Shown one piece after another: positions 57,701-64,000 of a DNA stretch of 64,000 nt. Where the stretch lies: the NCBI RefSeq assembly GCF_023278565.1, contig NC_064676.1, positions 3,038,001 through 3,102,000 on the forward strand, in the 5' to 3' direction. The notes below the pieces were generated by a model, which made no database searches, was not told the origin of the DNA, and saw only the letters and a program-made list of their open reading frames with translations. The translations under genes were made by a program, and so were the position numbers. Within the stretch, counting starts at the first letter, position 1. Each line of letters starts with the position of its first letter. The stretch comes from Colletotrichum lupini (taxonomy: Eukaryota; Ascomycota; Sordariomycetes; Glomerellales; Glomerellaceae).

Positions 57701-58636
57701 ATCCGCCTCACGGAGCGGATCAAGCCCCGCACGGCGATACGTCCGCCGGATCAAATCCGTCTGGGCCGGCGCAAACGGCATCGTGATCCCGGGACTCTGG
57801 CCATCCGAGTTGACTCCTGTCGCACGAATGACACCCTGGACGGGGTCGCCATCGGCCAACGCTTTTGCAAGCGGCTTCAGCAACAGCGCGGCTACGCCCT
57901 CGCCGCGGCCGTAGCCGTTGGCGTCCACATCCCACATGCGGCACTGCGAGTCCGGCGAGAGCATCTGTAGCTTCGACTCGGCGATATACGGCCCGGGATC
58001 CATGATGAGATTCGTACCGCCCACGATGGCGGCGTCGCAGTCGCCCGCGCGTAACCCCTGCACTGCCTGGTGCAGCGCAACGAGCGAGCTCGAGCATGCC
58101 GTGTCAATGGTCACGGAGGGCCCCTTGAGGTCCAGCACGTACGAGACGCGATTGGCGATGATGCTAGGCGCGTGGGCACCCGTCGCGTTGTACTTGGGCA
58201 TCGTCTCTGGGTCGCGCGCCTGGATGACGCCGTAGTCGTTGCTCATCGACCCGACGTGGACCGAGGTCTGGGACCCACGGAGGCGGTCGAGCGTGACGCC
58301 CGCGCTCTCGCACGCTTCGTAAGATACCTCGAGGAGCAATCGCTGCTGCGGGTCCATGCCGGAGGCTACCACGGGGCTGATACCGAAGAAGCCCGCGTCA
58401 AAGACGCGGGTGTCTTCCCCTAGGAGATAAGACAGGCCCCGGACGTCTGTAGACCCGTGTGTCTGTCCGTCGGTGTTGTGAAAACGTTCTAGGTTCAGAC
58501 GCTTTGGGTCGAACTGTTTCCGTACGTCACGGGGCTCGCGGAGGAGCTCCCATAGCTTTGAGGGCGAGCTACAGCCGCCGGGGAAGCGGCAGGCTGAGCC
58601 GATGATGGCAATTGGCTCTTCTGGTAATGAGGCCAT
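45740..58636 (-). CDS. Hybrid polyketide synthase - nonribosomal peptide synthetase (PKS-NRPS)
   Basis: One uninterrupted frame of 4298 residues that makes a reduced, methylated polyketide fused to an amino acid. Domains by residue: KS 1-440 (Cys181 in DTACSSS, His320 in ECHGTGT, His374 in GHTEGCAG); AT ~570-880 (GHSSG, Ser671); DH ~980-1290 (His1014, Asp1221); C-methyltransferase ~1450-1620 (LEIGAGTGG); degenerate ER-like region ~1880-2200 without a nucleotide motif; KR ~2230-2430 (GGSGGLG, Tyr2378); ACP (GIDSL, Ser2577); C ~2727-3160 (HHITLDG 2868-2874); A ~3240-3790 (LLFTSGSTGTPNG, NCYGPTE, NGKLDRR); T (CGGNSL, Ser3847); reductase ~3930-4298 (TGASSFPGGHIL, Tyr4096 and Lys4100 of YTASK). 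The intact Tyr-Lys pair favours reductive aldehyde release over Dieckmann cyclisation, in which that Tyr is often lost. The DH has Arg where the HxxxGxxxxP motif has Gly. The amino acid loaded is not predicted. Confidence 0.95.
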   Translation of the reverse strand: MASLPEEPIAIIGSACRFPGGCSSPSKLWELLREPRDVRKQFDPKRLNLERFHNTDGQTHGSTDVRGLSYLLGEDTRVFDAGFFGISPVVASGMDPQQRLLLEVSYEACESAGVTLDRLRGSQTSVHVGSMSNDYGVIQARDPETMPKYNATGAHAPSIIANRVSYVLDLKGPSVTIDTACSSSLVALHQAVQGLRAGDCDAAIVGGTNLIMDPGPYIAESKLQMLSPDSQCRMWDVDANGYGRGEGVAALLLKPLAKALADGDPVQGVIRATGVNSDGQSPGITMPFAPAQTDLIRRTYRRAGLDPLREADRPQYFECHGTGTQAGDPVEARAVYDVFFRGQGQDSQDHQPEQSEIIKPETLIVGSIKTIIGHTEGCAGLAGVIKVLLMLKHQTVPPNMLFNQLNPKIAPYYGPGALEIATKAMTWPARPAGTPMRASVNSFGFGGTNAHAIIEALPEVAEGQGQKQQLSDGTIGPLLFSAQSGPALLRNVQAYLDYAETHVDSLDLRDLSCILQTHRSVHRVRTFFTGATRQDILNAMARFVASHAGKAKSGDIGSVPRLINPAEAPGILGVFTGQGAQWATMGRGLMAASPVFRRSLEACEAVLQQGLPQGHGHAPTWSLIEELCKDADISRLGEAELAQPLCTALQIAQVDILTASGICLDAVVGHSSGEIAATYAAGLISRKAAMQIAYYRGFYAHLARAGTKVGGGMLAVGLSLSAASELCRQPAFVDRLVVAASNAPQSCTLSGDREAVAEAKEQLERDNIFARPLLVDTAYHSHHMTACADAYLQALLACDISVKPGKGRGRGACVWSSSVRGDARLVRRGGEAELLAALKGPYWVANMVQMVKFSQALESAVWHGGPFDLAIELGPHPALKGPVEQTLKAAYGAAPPYASLLKRKASDVAVVQEAIGSVWSLLGPAHVDFDGFRGIWSESNTSIMTPKSLLADLPGYAWDHDRVYWRESRISARYRTLADTAHELLGRRMPDDNDHELRWRNVLRLREIPWLKGHEVLREVLLPGAAYVSIAAQAAQYIAGSRPVALLAVEDVDILRPVVVPDNTDGVETIFTVQVLPAAADDYSPNNKAAQVVRAKFAYYVCPNEVTGAMMLTCSGNLVILLGPADFGIGPTLASGPVLPGREPIPDNAVHVDGEAIHEMLGQIGLDYHDGFAAMKSCERALGYAAATAVWSADASVDTYADAASLGPSSGSYVLHPVILDVAFQALFVAHAHPASLLLKRAMLPSHIDRVLIDPNVSVTTTNAMTSSTTCHMDAWVTDFTGATLDGDVSLYVDGEASVRAFAQVEGLRTRAAGGLDASQDRHIFCRTTHGHDVSVMGLTLLPRDPIQDERTLQVNEATERLTLWYIRQVVAQVKVPPSSSSNKAEGENETDSLHWHHRRMLEAFAHHLDLVHQGKHPLVQAAWLTDGPEEIATLDREHGDTVEFRLMHAVGGALARVVQGDSHLLLQVMQQDDLLNQFYMRNNTSVATNRAVGQLMKQIAFKFPRCNMLEIGAGTGGTTWSVLHAVDDLYDSYTFTDVSPAFFAAAAEKFAAFDRVAYRTLDIEQDIAAQGFAPHSYDVVIAANVLHATRSLADTLARARSLLRPGGYLVLLETTGTQSMVGFLFGGLPGWWQSTEPSRRYGPTVPTLEWHRLLCRAGFSGADTVLHDSPDESRHVTSCIVSQAVDGDVLRLRSPLDSVTPADLPTPPSSPLLLIGGKRLATTRVIDEITRLLPKGWRSRLRAIPSIDDIDLDDVSLNRADVLCLHDADEPLFATLPMSEPRLRRLQHLFLSASCLLWVTAAGTSAPLRASMIRGITRVMPKEVPHLSVQVLGLEDGAGSAADARRCVEAHLRLRHMADIRDTEGRTPLPLWSIEPECEVLVNGEIRIPRVMPATALNDRFAARNRPVVKMVEVTDVAVQAVASVNGKMELRRFVDHGQGALRMDVDYALHVPSHKDGSSVYIVHGRVDGEWAMTLSSTNASKLTLQPWDVVRVSSSCYTPASIRATADALLRRALIHHMAGRAFNAGATVKVLLFEPQRDMVGNLEAELKTELQDVNVKVYCVTSNPDVEKTPAGWIRVHANMSRRMAKHCLPSHRIDFFVDCLETSEKATNQAREHLKASLLPNCQKFTFDGGLLRGFLPQQSAIKADSQSQTIEALLKSVDVATDSTDESYHKSTKMIMAADLAGMNASTLSRERYLCSWNQQPSLSLTIQPPEIDIHPNGLLLPNRTYLIMGGSGGLGLSLTRWMIRHGACNIVITSRRAQTNVDLQAEAGRAGATVHTLAVDVTQRAEVETAVATIRATMPPIAGVCNLSMVLHDAVFLDMSPRQLNETLAAKVVGTENLDAVFNEGAEQLDFFIVTSSAASTIGNVAQANYHAGNIFMDAVVAGRRARGLAASVVHIGWVADTGYITRFEKEKQLADHFRSIRLTPLSETDVQDAFAMAVRTSRVDSSGTSEGLEHDITMGLAPPTAPMQAGQVNKAVWTSDPRLMALKPYTALSADSQQQQNNRHGDSRSSAGAGVREQVAHAETEDDAVVAVAAAFGAKLETMLQLSKGAVHESNGLERPIVDLGIDSLVAVEIRTWFLKELDTEVPIVKILGGETVLEVSAKAAKKMLADRKELPPKTDEKKEVKEREKGTQAPKELVKQTPKAALAPDVATPIPLDSSLVSTESSSSSSIVEHSGSGSDSPKTAITDDEEEGEEERQDQPKRTDSVVRPDPVIIREAPMSAAQSRFWFVHKHSDNPAACNNAFYYRLRGRRRISAARLRHALRLVAAHHECLRTCYYPRLEDGHPMQGVMAPSELILRLTHTEYDGRDGIDTALRETLAGLKTRAWDLEHGVTMEVSLLSLKDDEEEEYGYLVLGYHHITLDGWSVALFWRDVDRAYRMQPLTPVDRGLSYVEYSLHQLSEEETGPLDEDLAFWRAEFASSLPDTLPLLPMARGLDRSSLVRQQQQQPSSAHNLDQELDPAQLEAVKSLSQRLRISPFHVHLALLQVLLARLTGTKDICIGIVDANRRDERFVNTLGCFVNMLPLRATIAASGTASSGTTSSGPDFSSIARAASRKAMSVFAHGTPPLDRILSLASAPRATEAHPLFQAAINYRTAGGGGINIWDLPLGADDSRMELSWHGAKEAENPYDVSLGFFEMPGGGCLAQIWCSATLYGPEACRSLMDVYLRLLEAVARDPEAAVDRLSLYDDSDPRVLRALEVGRGPDMKFDWVDAGSSLCLSRRVRDICHLHPERIAVTDAAECVSYAQLADRTSHLAHRLKEAGVRSRHVAVLCEPSIDGIVTMLAILEVGAVYVPLDVSLPASRHADMLRLCKPALVLFHSQTDKRVNALVDDFVGEQHMQVLKVDVDHMQDNLNAHGDLGDSDKISPAFLLFTSGSTGTPNGVHLTQPNFANHIALKAQTFSLTHTDCVLQQSSLGFDMALVQTFSALANGGRLVIAPADSRRDPVAIAALLKREAISMTIATPTEYLAWIHAAADVLAHDNDDDKTAWRLAFSGGEQIPPHLLTELGRLGIPGLRLTNCYGPTEITAAATFQPISLDNGNDPLSTSCIASPSAPSAIWRPFAVGKTLPNYTVIIVDPITTSTTPQPLPLGQTGEICISGAGVALGYLDRPDLTHSRFLTNVPGMGKSTVYRTGDKGRLLSDGTLLCLGRLDGDTQIKLRGQRVDLQEIETAVLQASAGVLASVVVSRRRLDGADAGRVSEDDILVAHATLAEDGDPTTWQDNEISSSSSILSRVRLPQAFIPAAIYTLKTLPSTPNGKLDRRAIASLHLPKRMRSSPLESDSNAINTDAPKQNEGEKLTVRQGELRLLWERVLPSLGEKRIAPSSDFFLCGGNSLLLMKLQKAIKETTGVEISTKQMYEATTLRAMTRAVFEDSAAAEEDVRIDWNTETAVPGWLREEIETIGAMAASAAAVEKDKMEAGIEVLLTGASSFPGGHILTALLNHPSVRKVHCIAVPSDHQQLLSSTSSSVAEVVYYTGTLLSKTLGLTSTEREHLSKTVHIIVHAAAHGHCLNRFATLRRPNLESLHSLASLSLASASPRKTGIPILYLSSPRTLLLAGKTETPRAASSLRDSPPPAVDGSDGYTASKWAGEVFLENLVIHLKERDHGTEVGALGPPRPDPFNLKIAIHRSCTLVSPQAPNSDAMNGILRYSLAMRCVPRLRRAEGFLDFAPLDDVVGQIAAAAVELAALQGTSSSTDEPTAVDSSPSASSSIHFRHHSGGIKTPFSQFRTHMETVYGGAFDEIDMQEWLVRASRQGLDPLITAYIEALLESGMPLVSPYLGADLE

Positions 58637-59930
58637 TATGTTAGACTAGTGTATATGGTCTTTGTTCTGCTGTGCGGTTAACACCTGTGGCCACATATAC
58701 TAGGTTCATGGAACAGGTGAGTGGACGTACAATTTTGACTTTGAGATTGACTGTATTTCTAAGAGAGACGGGCCTCGTGGTGTAGTTGATACAACATGAA
58801 ACGAGAGGTCAAAGGTGAGGGCAATCAGGAATGCATTAGCCTAGAACACTCCGTCTGGGCGCCAACAATGGTAGATGGTAAGTTGTTGCTGCCGTACCGA
58901 AGGTGTCTTGATGACCGCTCTGGACGGCCATTGAGAATGGCGCTTTATGCAGACAAGAAGCATCTGATGAACTCCTACTCGACTAGACTCGCTAGTTATG
59001 GCGAGAGGGACCATTCGATGCGTCCCGCTGTAGGAAGTTCGTCTCCGGACCAGGGGCTTTCAACAAACCGAAAGCATATCTCGTACCCATGCCGTTCTTG
59101 ACTTGCCGTGCGGGTTGGGTCCGAACTTTGAAGCCAAAATGTCACTATACAAGAGTATACTAGACCGCTTCTCCCGATGCTGGCATTGCTGCCATGCGTC
59201 GTGGAACTTCTGCTCGTTTGCGATACTTACATCCTGGGCTCCATGGATGTCGGTCTGTCTCAAACTCAATAGCAAATGTCACCGTGTCGAACCAGACCGC
59301 TCATTGACTTGCTCCTTTGGGCCCGGTTACAGGGTGTTCATTTCTTCATATCGCATTTCAACACGGATGTATCAGAAACTCGGAAGCGTGATGCTTGGCT
59401 GAGGGTCAATATGGTACATATCTTCACTGTCAAGAGCACTTACACGAGTAGCAGAAGATGATTGGGGTCTAACAATACAGCGAGCTCATACTGAGTTACA
59501 ATCTGATACTACCGTGGAGACATCGACATGGATACAGAACAACACTCCATGGGTGATTGGTATATGCCTCATTATCTAAAACTCTGTCAGTTGTGCATCT
59601 TTGTCTCCTCCGAGCGAGGCCTTGACGTTGAGAGAATCTTGCGCCACGACTCATCCTGGACACCGAACGAATTCAATTGAGATACTTGAGGACTATCCGA
59701 CCATGGTTGTCAAGCAGGAATCAATACGGTTGCAGAAGTTGTGCCGGATCTTGCCATAATCACATAATTTCTCGTCGGTTCGCTCATGGCTGGGTGGGTA
59801 TATTTTACCAGCCTCTACGTGTAATTTAGAGCATCTTCTTCTTCCAACTTACATCCAAGAGCCTTTCGGATGACCTTCAAACGTACTCGTCCCTTCGATA
59901 TTCATTGTACCCCCTGTCACTTGGACGAAC
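58637..59930. promoter_or_regulatory. Divergent promoter of the PKS-NRPS and P450 genes
   Basis: 1.3 kb between the two divergent start codons. It would allow co-regulation of the synthase and the oxidase. It contains CTACTCGACT at 58975-58984, the reverse complement of a 10-mer also present upstream of the enoyl reductase gene (63873-63882). A TATATTTT stretch lies near 59800, about 130 bases before the P450 start. No regulator gene is inside the region. Confidence 0.6.
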
Positions 59931-61769
59931 ATGAACGCAACGCCATCGGCGCTGGAGACGGTAGCAAAGGCAGCATGGAGTGCCGTCCCAACTCTGGTGC
60001 AAGAGAAGCTATCTCAAGCTGCAGTTGGTAGTCCGGTCATCTTAGGCCTCTCGACCGTCCTCACCCTGTTCTTTACCTGGCTCATTAGCATCTCCATCTA
60101 CCGCATCTGGTTTCATCCCCTCAGCAAGCACCCAGGACCACTCCTCTGCAAACTTACTAGCACCGTGTGGGCATACCACTTCACCAAAGGATCTATCCTT
60201 CAATGGGAAGCCAAACAGCACAAAAAGTATGGTCAGACGGTGCGTCTGGGTCCGAATCGCCTGAGCTTCATCGACCCCCGCGCCTGGAAGGACATTTACG
60301 GCCACAAGTTTGGCAACGCCAAGCCAAACGTCAAGAACCTCGACCGCGCCGTCAAGAACATGCCGAGCGGCCGTCTGCCCATGGCCCTCGAGCCCACCAC
60401 GGCTGGGCACGCGACGCAGCGCAAGCAGTTCAACCCCGCCTTTGGCGAGCGGGCGTGGAAGGAACAGGAGCCTCTTGTGCAAAAGTACGTTGAGCAGCTC
60501 ATGAGCCGGGTGAGTGCGGATATTGCCGCCAGTGCCGACGGCGAGACCGTAGTGGACATTGCTACGCTGTACAACTTCATGACGTTTGATGTCATGGGTG
60601 ATTTGACCTTTGGCGAGGGTCTCGGCCAGCTCGAGACTGGAATCGAGTCCTCGTGGGTTCCGGCTGTATTCGTCATGTACAAGCTCTTGAGTTCGTCCTT
60701 CCTCTTCAACCCCTTTTTTGGCATATAAAGGCTAATATTTTGGGTGTCATTACAGACAAGAGATCTGTCATCAAGGCCTATCCCCTTGGTGGATTCTTGT
60801 TCGATCTCTTCGCGCCCAAGGGTATGCTGCAGGATTCCGCCAAGCACATGCAACATTGCAGCAATCTCGTCGCCAAGCGCTTAGAGAAGGGCAACGACGG
60901 GAGGCCGGACATTTTCGGCCATGTCCTCAAGCAGCCAGGGGAGACCATGTCCCGCACGCTCATGAACGCCAACGCCAACATGTTGATGGTGGCGGGGACG
61001 GAGACAACAGCCACTACCCTGACGACCGTGACGCACTTGCTTCTCCGCAACCCGGACAAGATGGAGAAACTCCTTCGTGAGATCCGTAATATTCCGGACA
61101 GGTTGAGCTTGAACAGCCAGGTTGTCCAGAGGATGCCTTACCTAAACGCTGTCATTGAGGAAGCTCTGAGATGTGAGCACTTTTCCGACATGATCTGTCC
61201 TTTCCCTTAGTAACGGGCAATTTCTGACTATACTTCAGTCTACCCAAGTGGCCAGGTTGGACTAGGAACGCAGCGAGAGATTGCGGCCGGAGGCAACCAG
61301 GTTTGCGATGATTTTCTTGCTGAAGAGGTATGTGCTTCGAGCCCCATCCTCCCCAGACCGCCAGATTCTATGCTGGTAACGTGGATACGAAGTACTCCAA
61401 CTAACCTGAACATGCCCACAGACTGAAGTTGCCGTAGCCGCCTGGACAATGTCCAACTCAACTCTCCACTGGAAAGAACCTGCCAAGTTCGTCCCGGAGA
61501 GGTGGCTCCTCGCCGAAGTCGACTACGCCGCCTACCACAAGTACGACAATCGCGTCGCCTGGCTTGCTTTCGGAACGGGGCCCCGGACGTGCATCGGTAA
61601 GAACATTGCCCTGCATGAGATCCGTGGCGTCCTTGCCAGATTCCTGTACGACTTCGACCTGGCCTTGACGCCGGAGACGGAGGACTGGCTCCATATCAAG
61701 ACGCACTCTATTTGGTCAAAGCCCAAGTTGCTGGCCCGCATCACCCCAGCCAAGATGAGTGATCTTTAG
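59931..61769 (+). CDS. Cytochrome P450 monooxygenase of the cluster
   Basis: Membrane-bound haem-thiolate oxidase, presumably tailoring the PKS-NRPS product. Modelled exons: 59931-60671, 60731-61172, 61239-61327 and 61422-61769, 539 residues. An N-terminal anchor (SPVILGLSTVLTLFFTWLIS) is followed by the proline-rich hinge FHPLSKHPGP. The I-helix is MVAGTETTATTL, the K-helix ExxR is EEALRFYPSG, and the haem loop is FGTGPRTCIGKN with the ligand Cys. Introns 2 and 3 are firm. Intron 1 is uncertain: the frame must shift between PAVF and ANILGVITDKR; I use GTCATG...TATAAAG (59 nt), which keeps the P450-like NILG segment but has a weak donor and acceptor. An alternative is GTTCGT (60691) to TTACAG (60768). 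The family cannot be fixed to a known product. Confidence 0.88.
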
Positions 61770-62537
61770 ACTTTGAGGGAAGTTCAGCTCGGATTCGTAA
61801 AGACAGTGTTGACCGAGTCAAGAGTTGTGGGCAGTTTTCAGGTGGACAAAGACGAGGGTATTTGGTTGTCCCGGCATATGATGTGGAGTTGCGAGATGTT
61901 GAAGAAGGTGGGAAGTCTTTGAAGTCTATTTATGAAATGGTCAAAAAATTGACTTGTCAGATTTTCACATTAGGCGAGTTGCGTATGTATTTGTTGACTT
62001 TGTACTATGCCCACATACGGAGTACAAGCCCACTTGGACTACAAGGATTTAGCTGCCCAAGCAGTTGTCTGTTCTTTCGCTTTACATTTTTCGGCAACTG
62101 AAAGGTGTGAATATTGTGCTTCGGGGGTTCCGGAACGCTGTTCTAATTGGAAATCCTCGAAGCTACATGCCTCATATCATGTCAACTTTTGTCGTGATAC
62201 ATTTCGTACTTTGAACCAAAAACTTGAAAACGCCATATCTTAGGACGAGATTTGCCTATTGGATGATGGGATTCAACTTTCCGGGCAAACAAAAGTATCA
62301 CAAACTTATTTGAAAAGACGCCGACGAGACTTGATTTCTCATGCATTGTCACCGTTGATTTTCAAATCAGACACACAGGCGGCGGTAGTTCTTCCGGCTC
62401 TTTCGGCATTTCGGCGGGGCTGCTCTCGGCCCCACATCCGGCAATCACGATTTGACCTCCACTTACACCTACAGCCTCAATCTGGGGAGCTTTACGGATA
62501 CGTGTAGAATTACTCACTCAGCTCAACTAATCAAGAC
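61770..62537. other. Convergent intergenic region between P450 and enoyl reductase genes
   Basis: 768 bases, AT-rich, with 3' UTRs of both genes. Short frames here carry no motif. Confidence 0.5.
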
Positions 62538-63677
62538 TTAGACCGCAATCTCGGCAACAGAATACACAAGCTTTTTGCCCTTGATCAACCCTCTCCGCAC
62601 CTCCTGCATACCCTCGCCAACGCCCGCCAAACCCCCGCGGCGCACCTCCAACGGCTGCGGTACGACCAGACCCTCGTCCAGCAGCCGCTGCGCAAGAACA
62701 TACCACGCCTCAGCGCAGACACGGTCGTCGACACGGGCATCCAGGTCGAAAGGCGGGGCCCAGGCCACATCGTGACCGAACTGCGTGTAGCAGCACACCC
62801 AATCCGGCTCGACGCTGCGGCGCGTGTGGCCGCGGAGGGGAAAGGGGTCCAGAGCCACGTATCGACCACCGGCGGGACCTAGGGCCTTGTAGCACGTCGA
62901 CATGGAGTTCGAGTCCGAGATGCAGTCGAGAGCAAGCGTGAGAGCGCCCTGCGTGTAGTTCAGGACGTCGGCGCCGCAGCTGGGCGAGCGATAATCAAAG
63001 GTCGCCGCGGCGCCGAGTTCCATGGATCTTGCTGCTGAGGATGCCGAGCACGTTGTGATGGGGGTGAGACCCATCAGCTTGAGGACCTGGATCGCCATGG
63101 CCCCTGTGGCCGTGCCGCCTCCATAGACCAGCACATAGGATGCCGAGCTTGTGGTAGTTGATGCTGCTGCTGAATCCTTGTTGGAGCCGAGCTGCAGAGC
63201 GCCTTCTGTATTGTCTGGCATCGCCATCTTCATGTACTGGAAAAGGGACAGTCCGACGGTGGCCAAGGCGGCAGGCAGGGAAGCAGCGGTGGCAAGGTCC
63301 ATGCTGGCTGGAATTCTCCAGGCCAGACGCGCGGGAACAACGGCATACTCGGCAAACGCACCGTTATCCCGCCGGAGAGGGTTGTTTCCAAAGATGCCGG
63401 CCATGATGCGGTCGCCCACATGCCAAGCCTCTGCGTCGACGTCGCTGCCTAGAGCTATTACAACACCAGAGAAATCAGTGCCGCTGGTTGCGCCGGGTGT
63501 GGGAGATAGGTCGGCAGACTTGCAGTCTACCTGGTTGATCGAGACGCATGCCACGCGTACGAGCAGCTCCGACCGGCCTGGTGAAGGTACTGAGGCATCT
63601 TCGGACACGTAGACATGTCCAGGCCCAGATACTTTGAGTGCCTTGTGGGTGGTGGGCAGAGATTCCGGGGCAGTCAT
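62538..63677 (-). CDS. Trans-acting enoyl reductase (LovC/TenC-like) of the PKS-NRPS cluster
   Basis: Stand-alone NADPH-dependent enoyl reductase of the zinc-independent alcohol-dehydrogenase superfamily; such enzymes work with hybrid synthases whose own ER is inactive. Single exon, 379 residues. N-terminal GroES-like fold: SELLVRVACVSINQVDCKSA and SGTDFSGVVIALGSDV, the family hallmark. The Rossmann motif is YVLVYGGGTATGAMAIQVLK (residues 181-200), then TTCSASSAARSMELGAAATF. A Ser/Thr/Ala-rich insert (~160-180) precedes the Rossmann fold. It lacks catalytic zinc ligands (no GHE...C motif). Its presence fits the degenerate ER segment of the PKS. The start at 63677 gives a standard N terminus. 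It is the last complete gene before the right edge. Confidence 0.92.
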   Translation of the reverse strand: MTAPESLPTTHKALKVSGPGHVYVSEDASVPSPGRSELLVRVACVSINQVDCKSADLSPTPGATSGTDFSGVVIALGSDVDAEAWHVGDRIMAGIFGNNPLRRDNGAFAEYAVVPARLAWRIPASMDLATAASLPAALATVGLSLFQYMKMAMPDNTEGALQLGSNKDSAAASTTTSSASYVLVYGGGTATGAMAIQVLKLMGLTPITTCSASSAARSMELGAAATFDYRSPSCGADVLNYTQGALTLALDCISDSNSMSTCYKALGPAGGRYVALDPFPLRGHTRRSVEPDWVCCYTQFGHDVAWAPPFDLDARVDDRVCAEAWYVLAQRLLDEGLVVPQPLEVRRGGLAGVGEGMQEVRRGLIKGKKLVYSVAEIAV

Positions 63678-64000
63678 GGTGCAATGAGAAGTATTCTAGA
63701 GGTCTGGTTGATGCTGTAGAATTCAGCGGCTTCAAATCACCAGATGTGAGGTGAGCGGGGATATTTATGGTCCGAAAATGGTTGCCATGCCTGGCGCCAT
63801 GGGTTCACCGACATGATTCCTTCTTCAGTCATCGCAAGACTGAGAGTAGATCTCTACTCCACCAGAGAGTAGAGTCGAGTAGACTCTATTGTAAGAACAG
63901 TACTGGATGAGAGGTTCGAAATGCTGCAGATGAATTCCATGTAACCCTCTTCGTTTTATTGTCTGATTAAGGAATAAGAGCACGGAAGGAAATGTAAGTG
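63678..64000. promoter_or_regulatory. Promoter region of the enoyl reductase gene, up to the window edge
   Basis: 323 bases upstream of the reductase start. It holds the clustered GAGTAGA repeats described in the next entry. What lies beyond 64000 is unknown, so the cluster may continue. Confidence 0.55.
63844..63888. repeat. Clustered inverted repeats built on GAGTAGA
   Basis: Inverted repeat 1: GAGTAGA-TC-TCTACTC (63844-63859). Inverted repeat 2: TAGAGTC-GAGTA-GACTCTA (63870-63888). GAGTAGA occurs in direct orientation at 63844, 63867 and 63877. They lie 167-211 bases before the enoyl reductase start codon, a place where a dimeric regulator could bind. Confidence 0.6.

Overview
The window is nuclear DNA of a filamentous ascomycete (Pezizomycotina, probably a Sordariomycete; the exact genus cannot be fixed from what I see). 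The signs are compact genes with many short GT-AG introns (mostly 50-100 nt, with CTAAC/CTGAC branch sites), fungal-specific protein families (a Zn2Cys6 regulator with a Fungal_trans_2-like C terminus, Nsp1, an Aro3-type DAHP synthase) and a fungal PKS-NRPS gene cluster. The reading frames had to be joined across introns by hand, so several proteins are longer than their largest open frame.

Layout, left to right. 0-16 kb holds housekeeping genes: PRP28 helicase (cut by the left edge), mitochondrial ribosomal protein mL59/MrpL25, the J-protein Dph4, a 14-3-3 protein, the F1-ATPase inhibitor, nucleoporin Nsp1, an acidic Laa2-like protein and eIF2-gamma. Two long gene-poor stretches (5.9-9.0 and 17.0-20.7 kb) interrupt this. 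20-30 kb holds a four-span membrane protein, a tRNA-Lys(CUU) gene, an 802-residue Zn2Cys6 regulator with nine exons, and a WD40-cyclophilin (PPWD1 type). 30-42 kb holds an AIG1/FAR-17a membrane protein, Aro3-type DAHP synthase, cytochrome c1, an orphan cysteine-rich protein, proteasome ATPase Rpt1 and chaperonin subunit Cct4. A small secreted cysteine-rich protein lies at 43.3-43.9 kb. From 45.7 kb to the right edge is a secondary-metabolite locus: a 4298-residue PKS-NRPS read from a single exon, a divergent cytochrome P450, and a trans-acting enoyl reductase.

The most unusual item is the tRNA-Lys(CUU) gene at 23025-23160. It is complete, but its T-stem is split by a 63-nt insert that looks exactly like a spliceosomal intron: 5' GTAAGC, a CTAAC branch motif ten bases from the end, and 3' CAG. 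Removing the insert restores a perfect 73-nt cloverleaf. Known eukaryotic nuclear tRNA introns sit next to the anticodon and are cut by the tRNA endonuclease, so this position and these signals are unexpected.

The secondary-metabolite genes make a coherent unit. The PKS half has KS, AT, DH, C-methyltransferase, a degenerate ER region, KR and ACP; the NRPS half has C, A, T and a terminal reductase with an intact Tyr-Lys pair. The missing enoyl reduction is presumably supplied in trans by the 379-residue reductase, and the P450 would oxidise the released product. The cluster may continue beyond the right edge.
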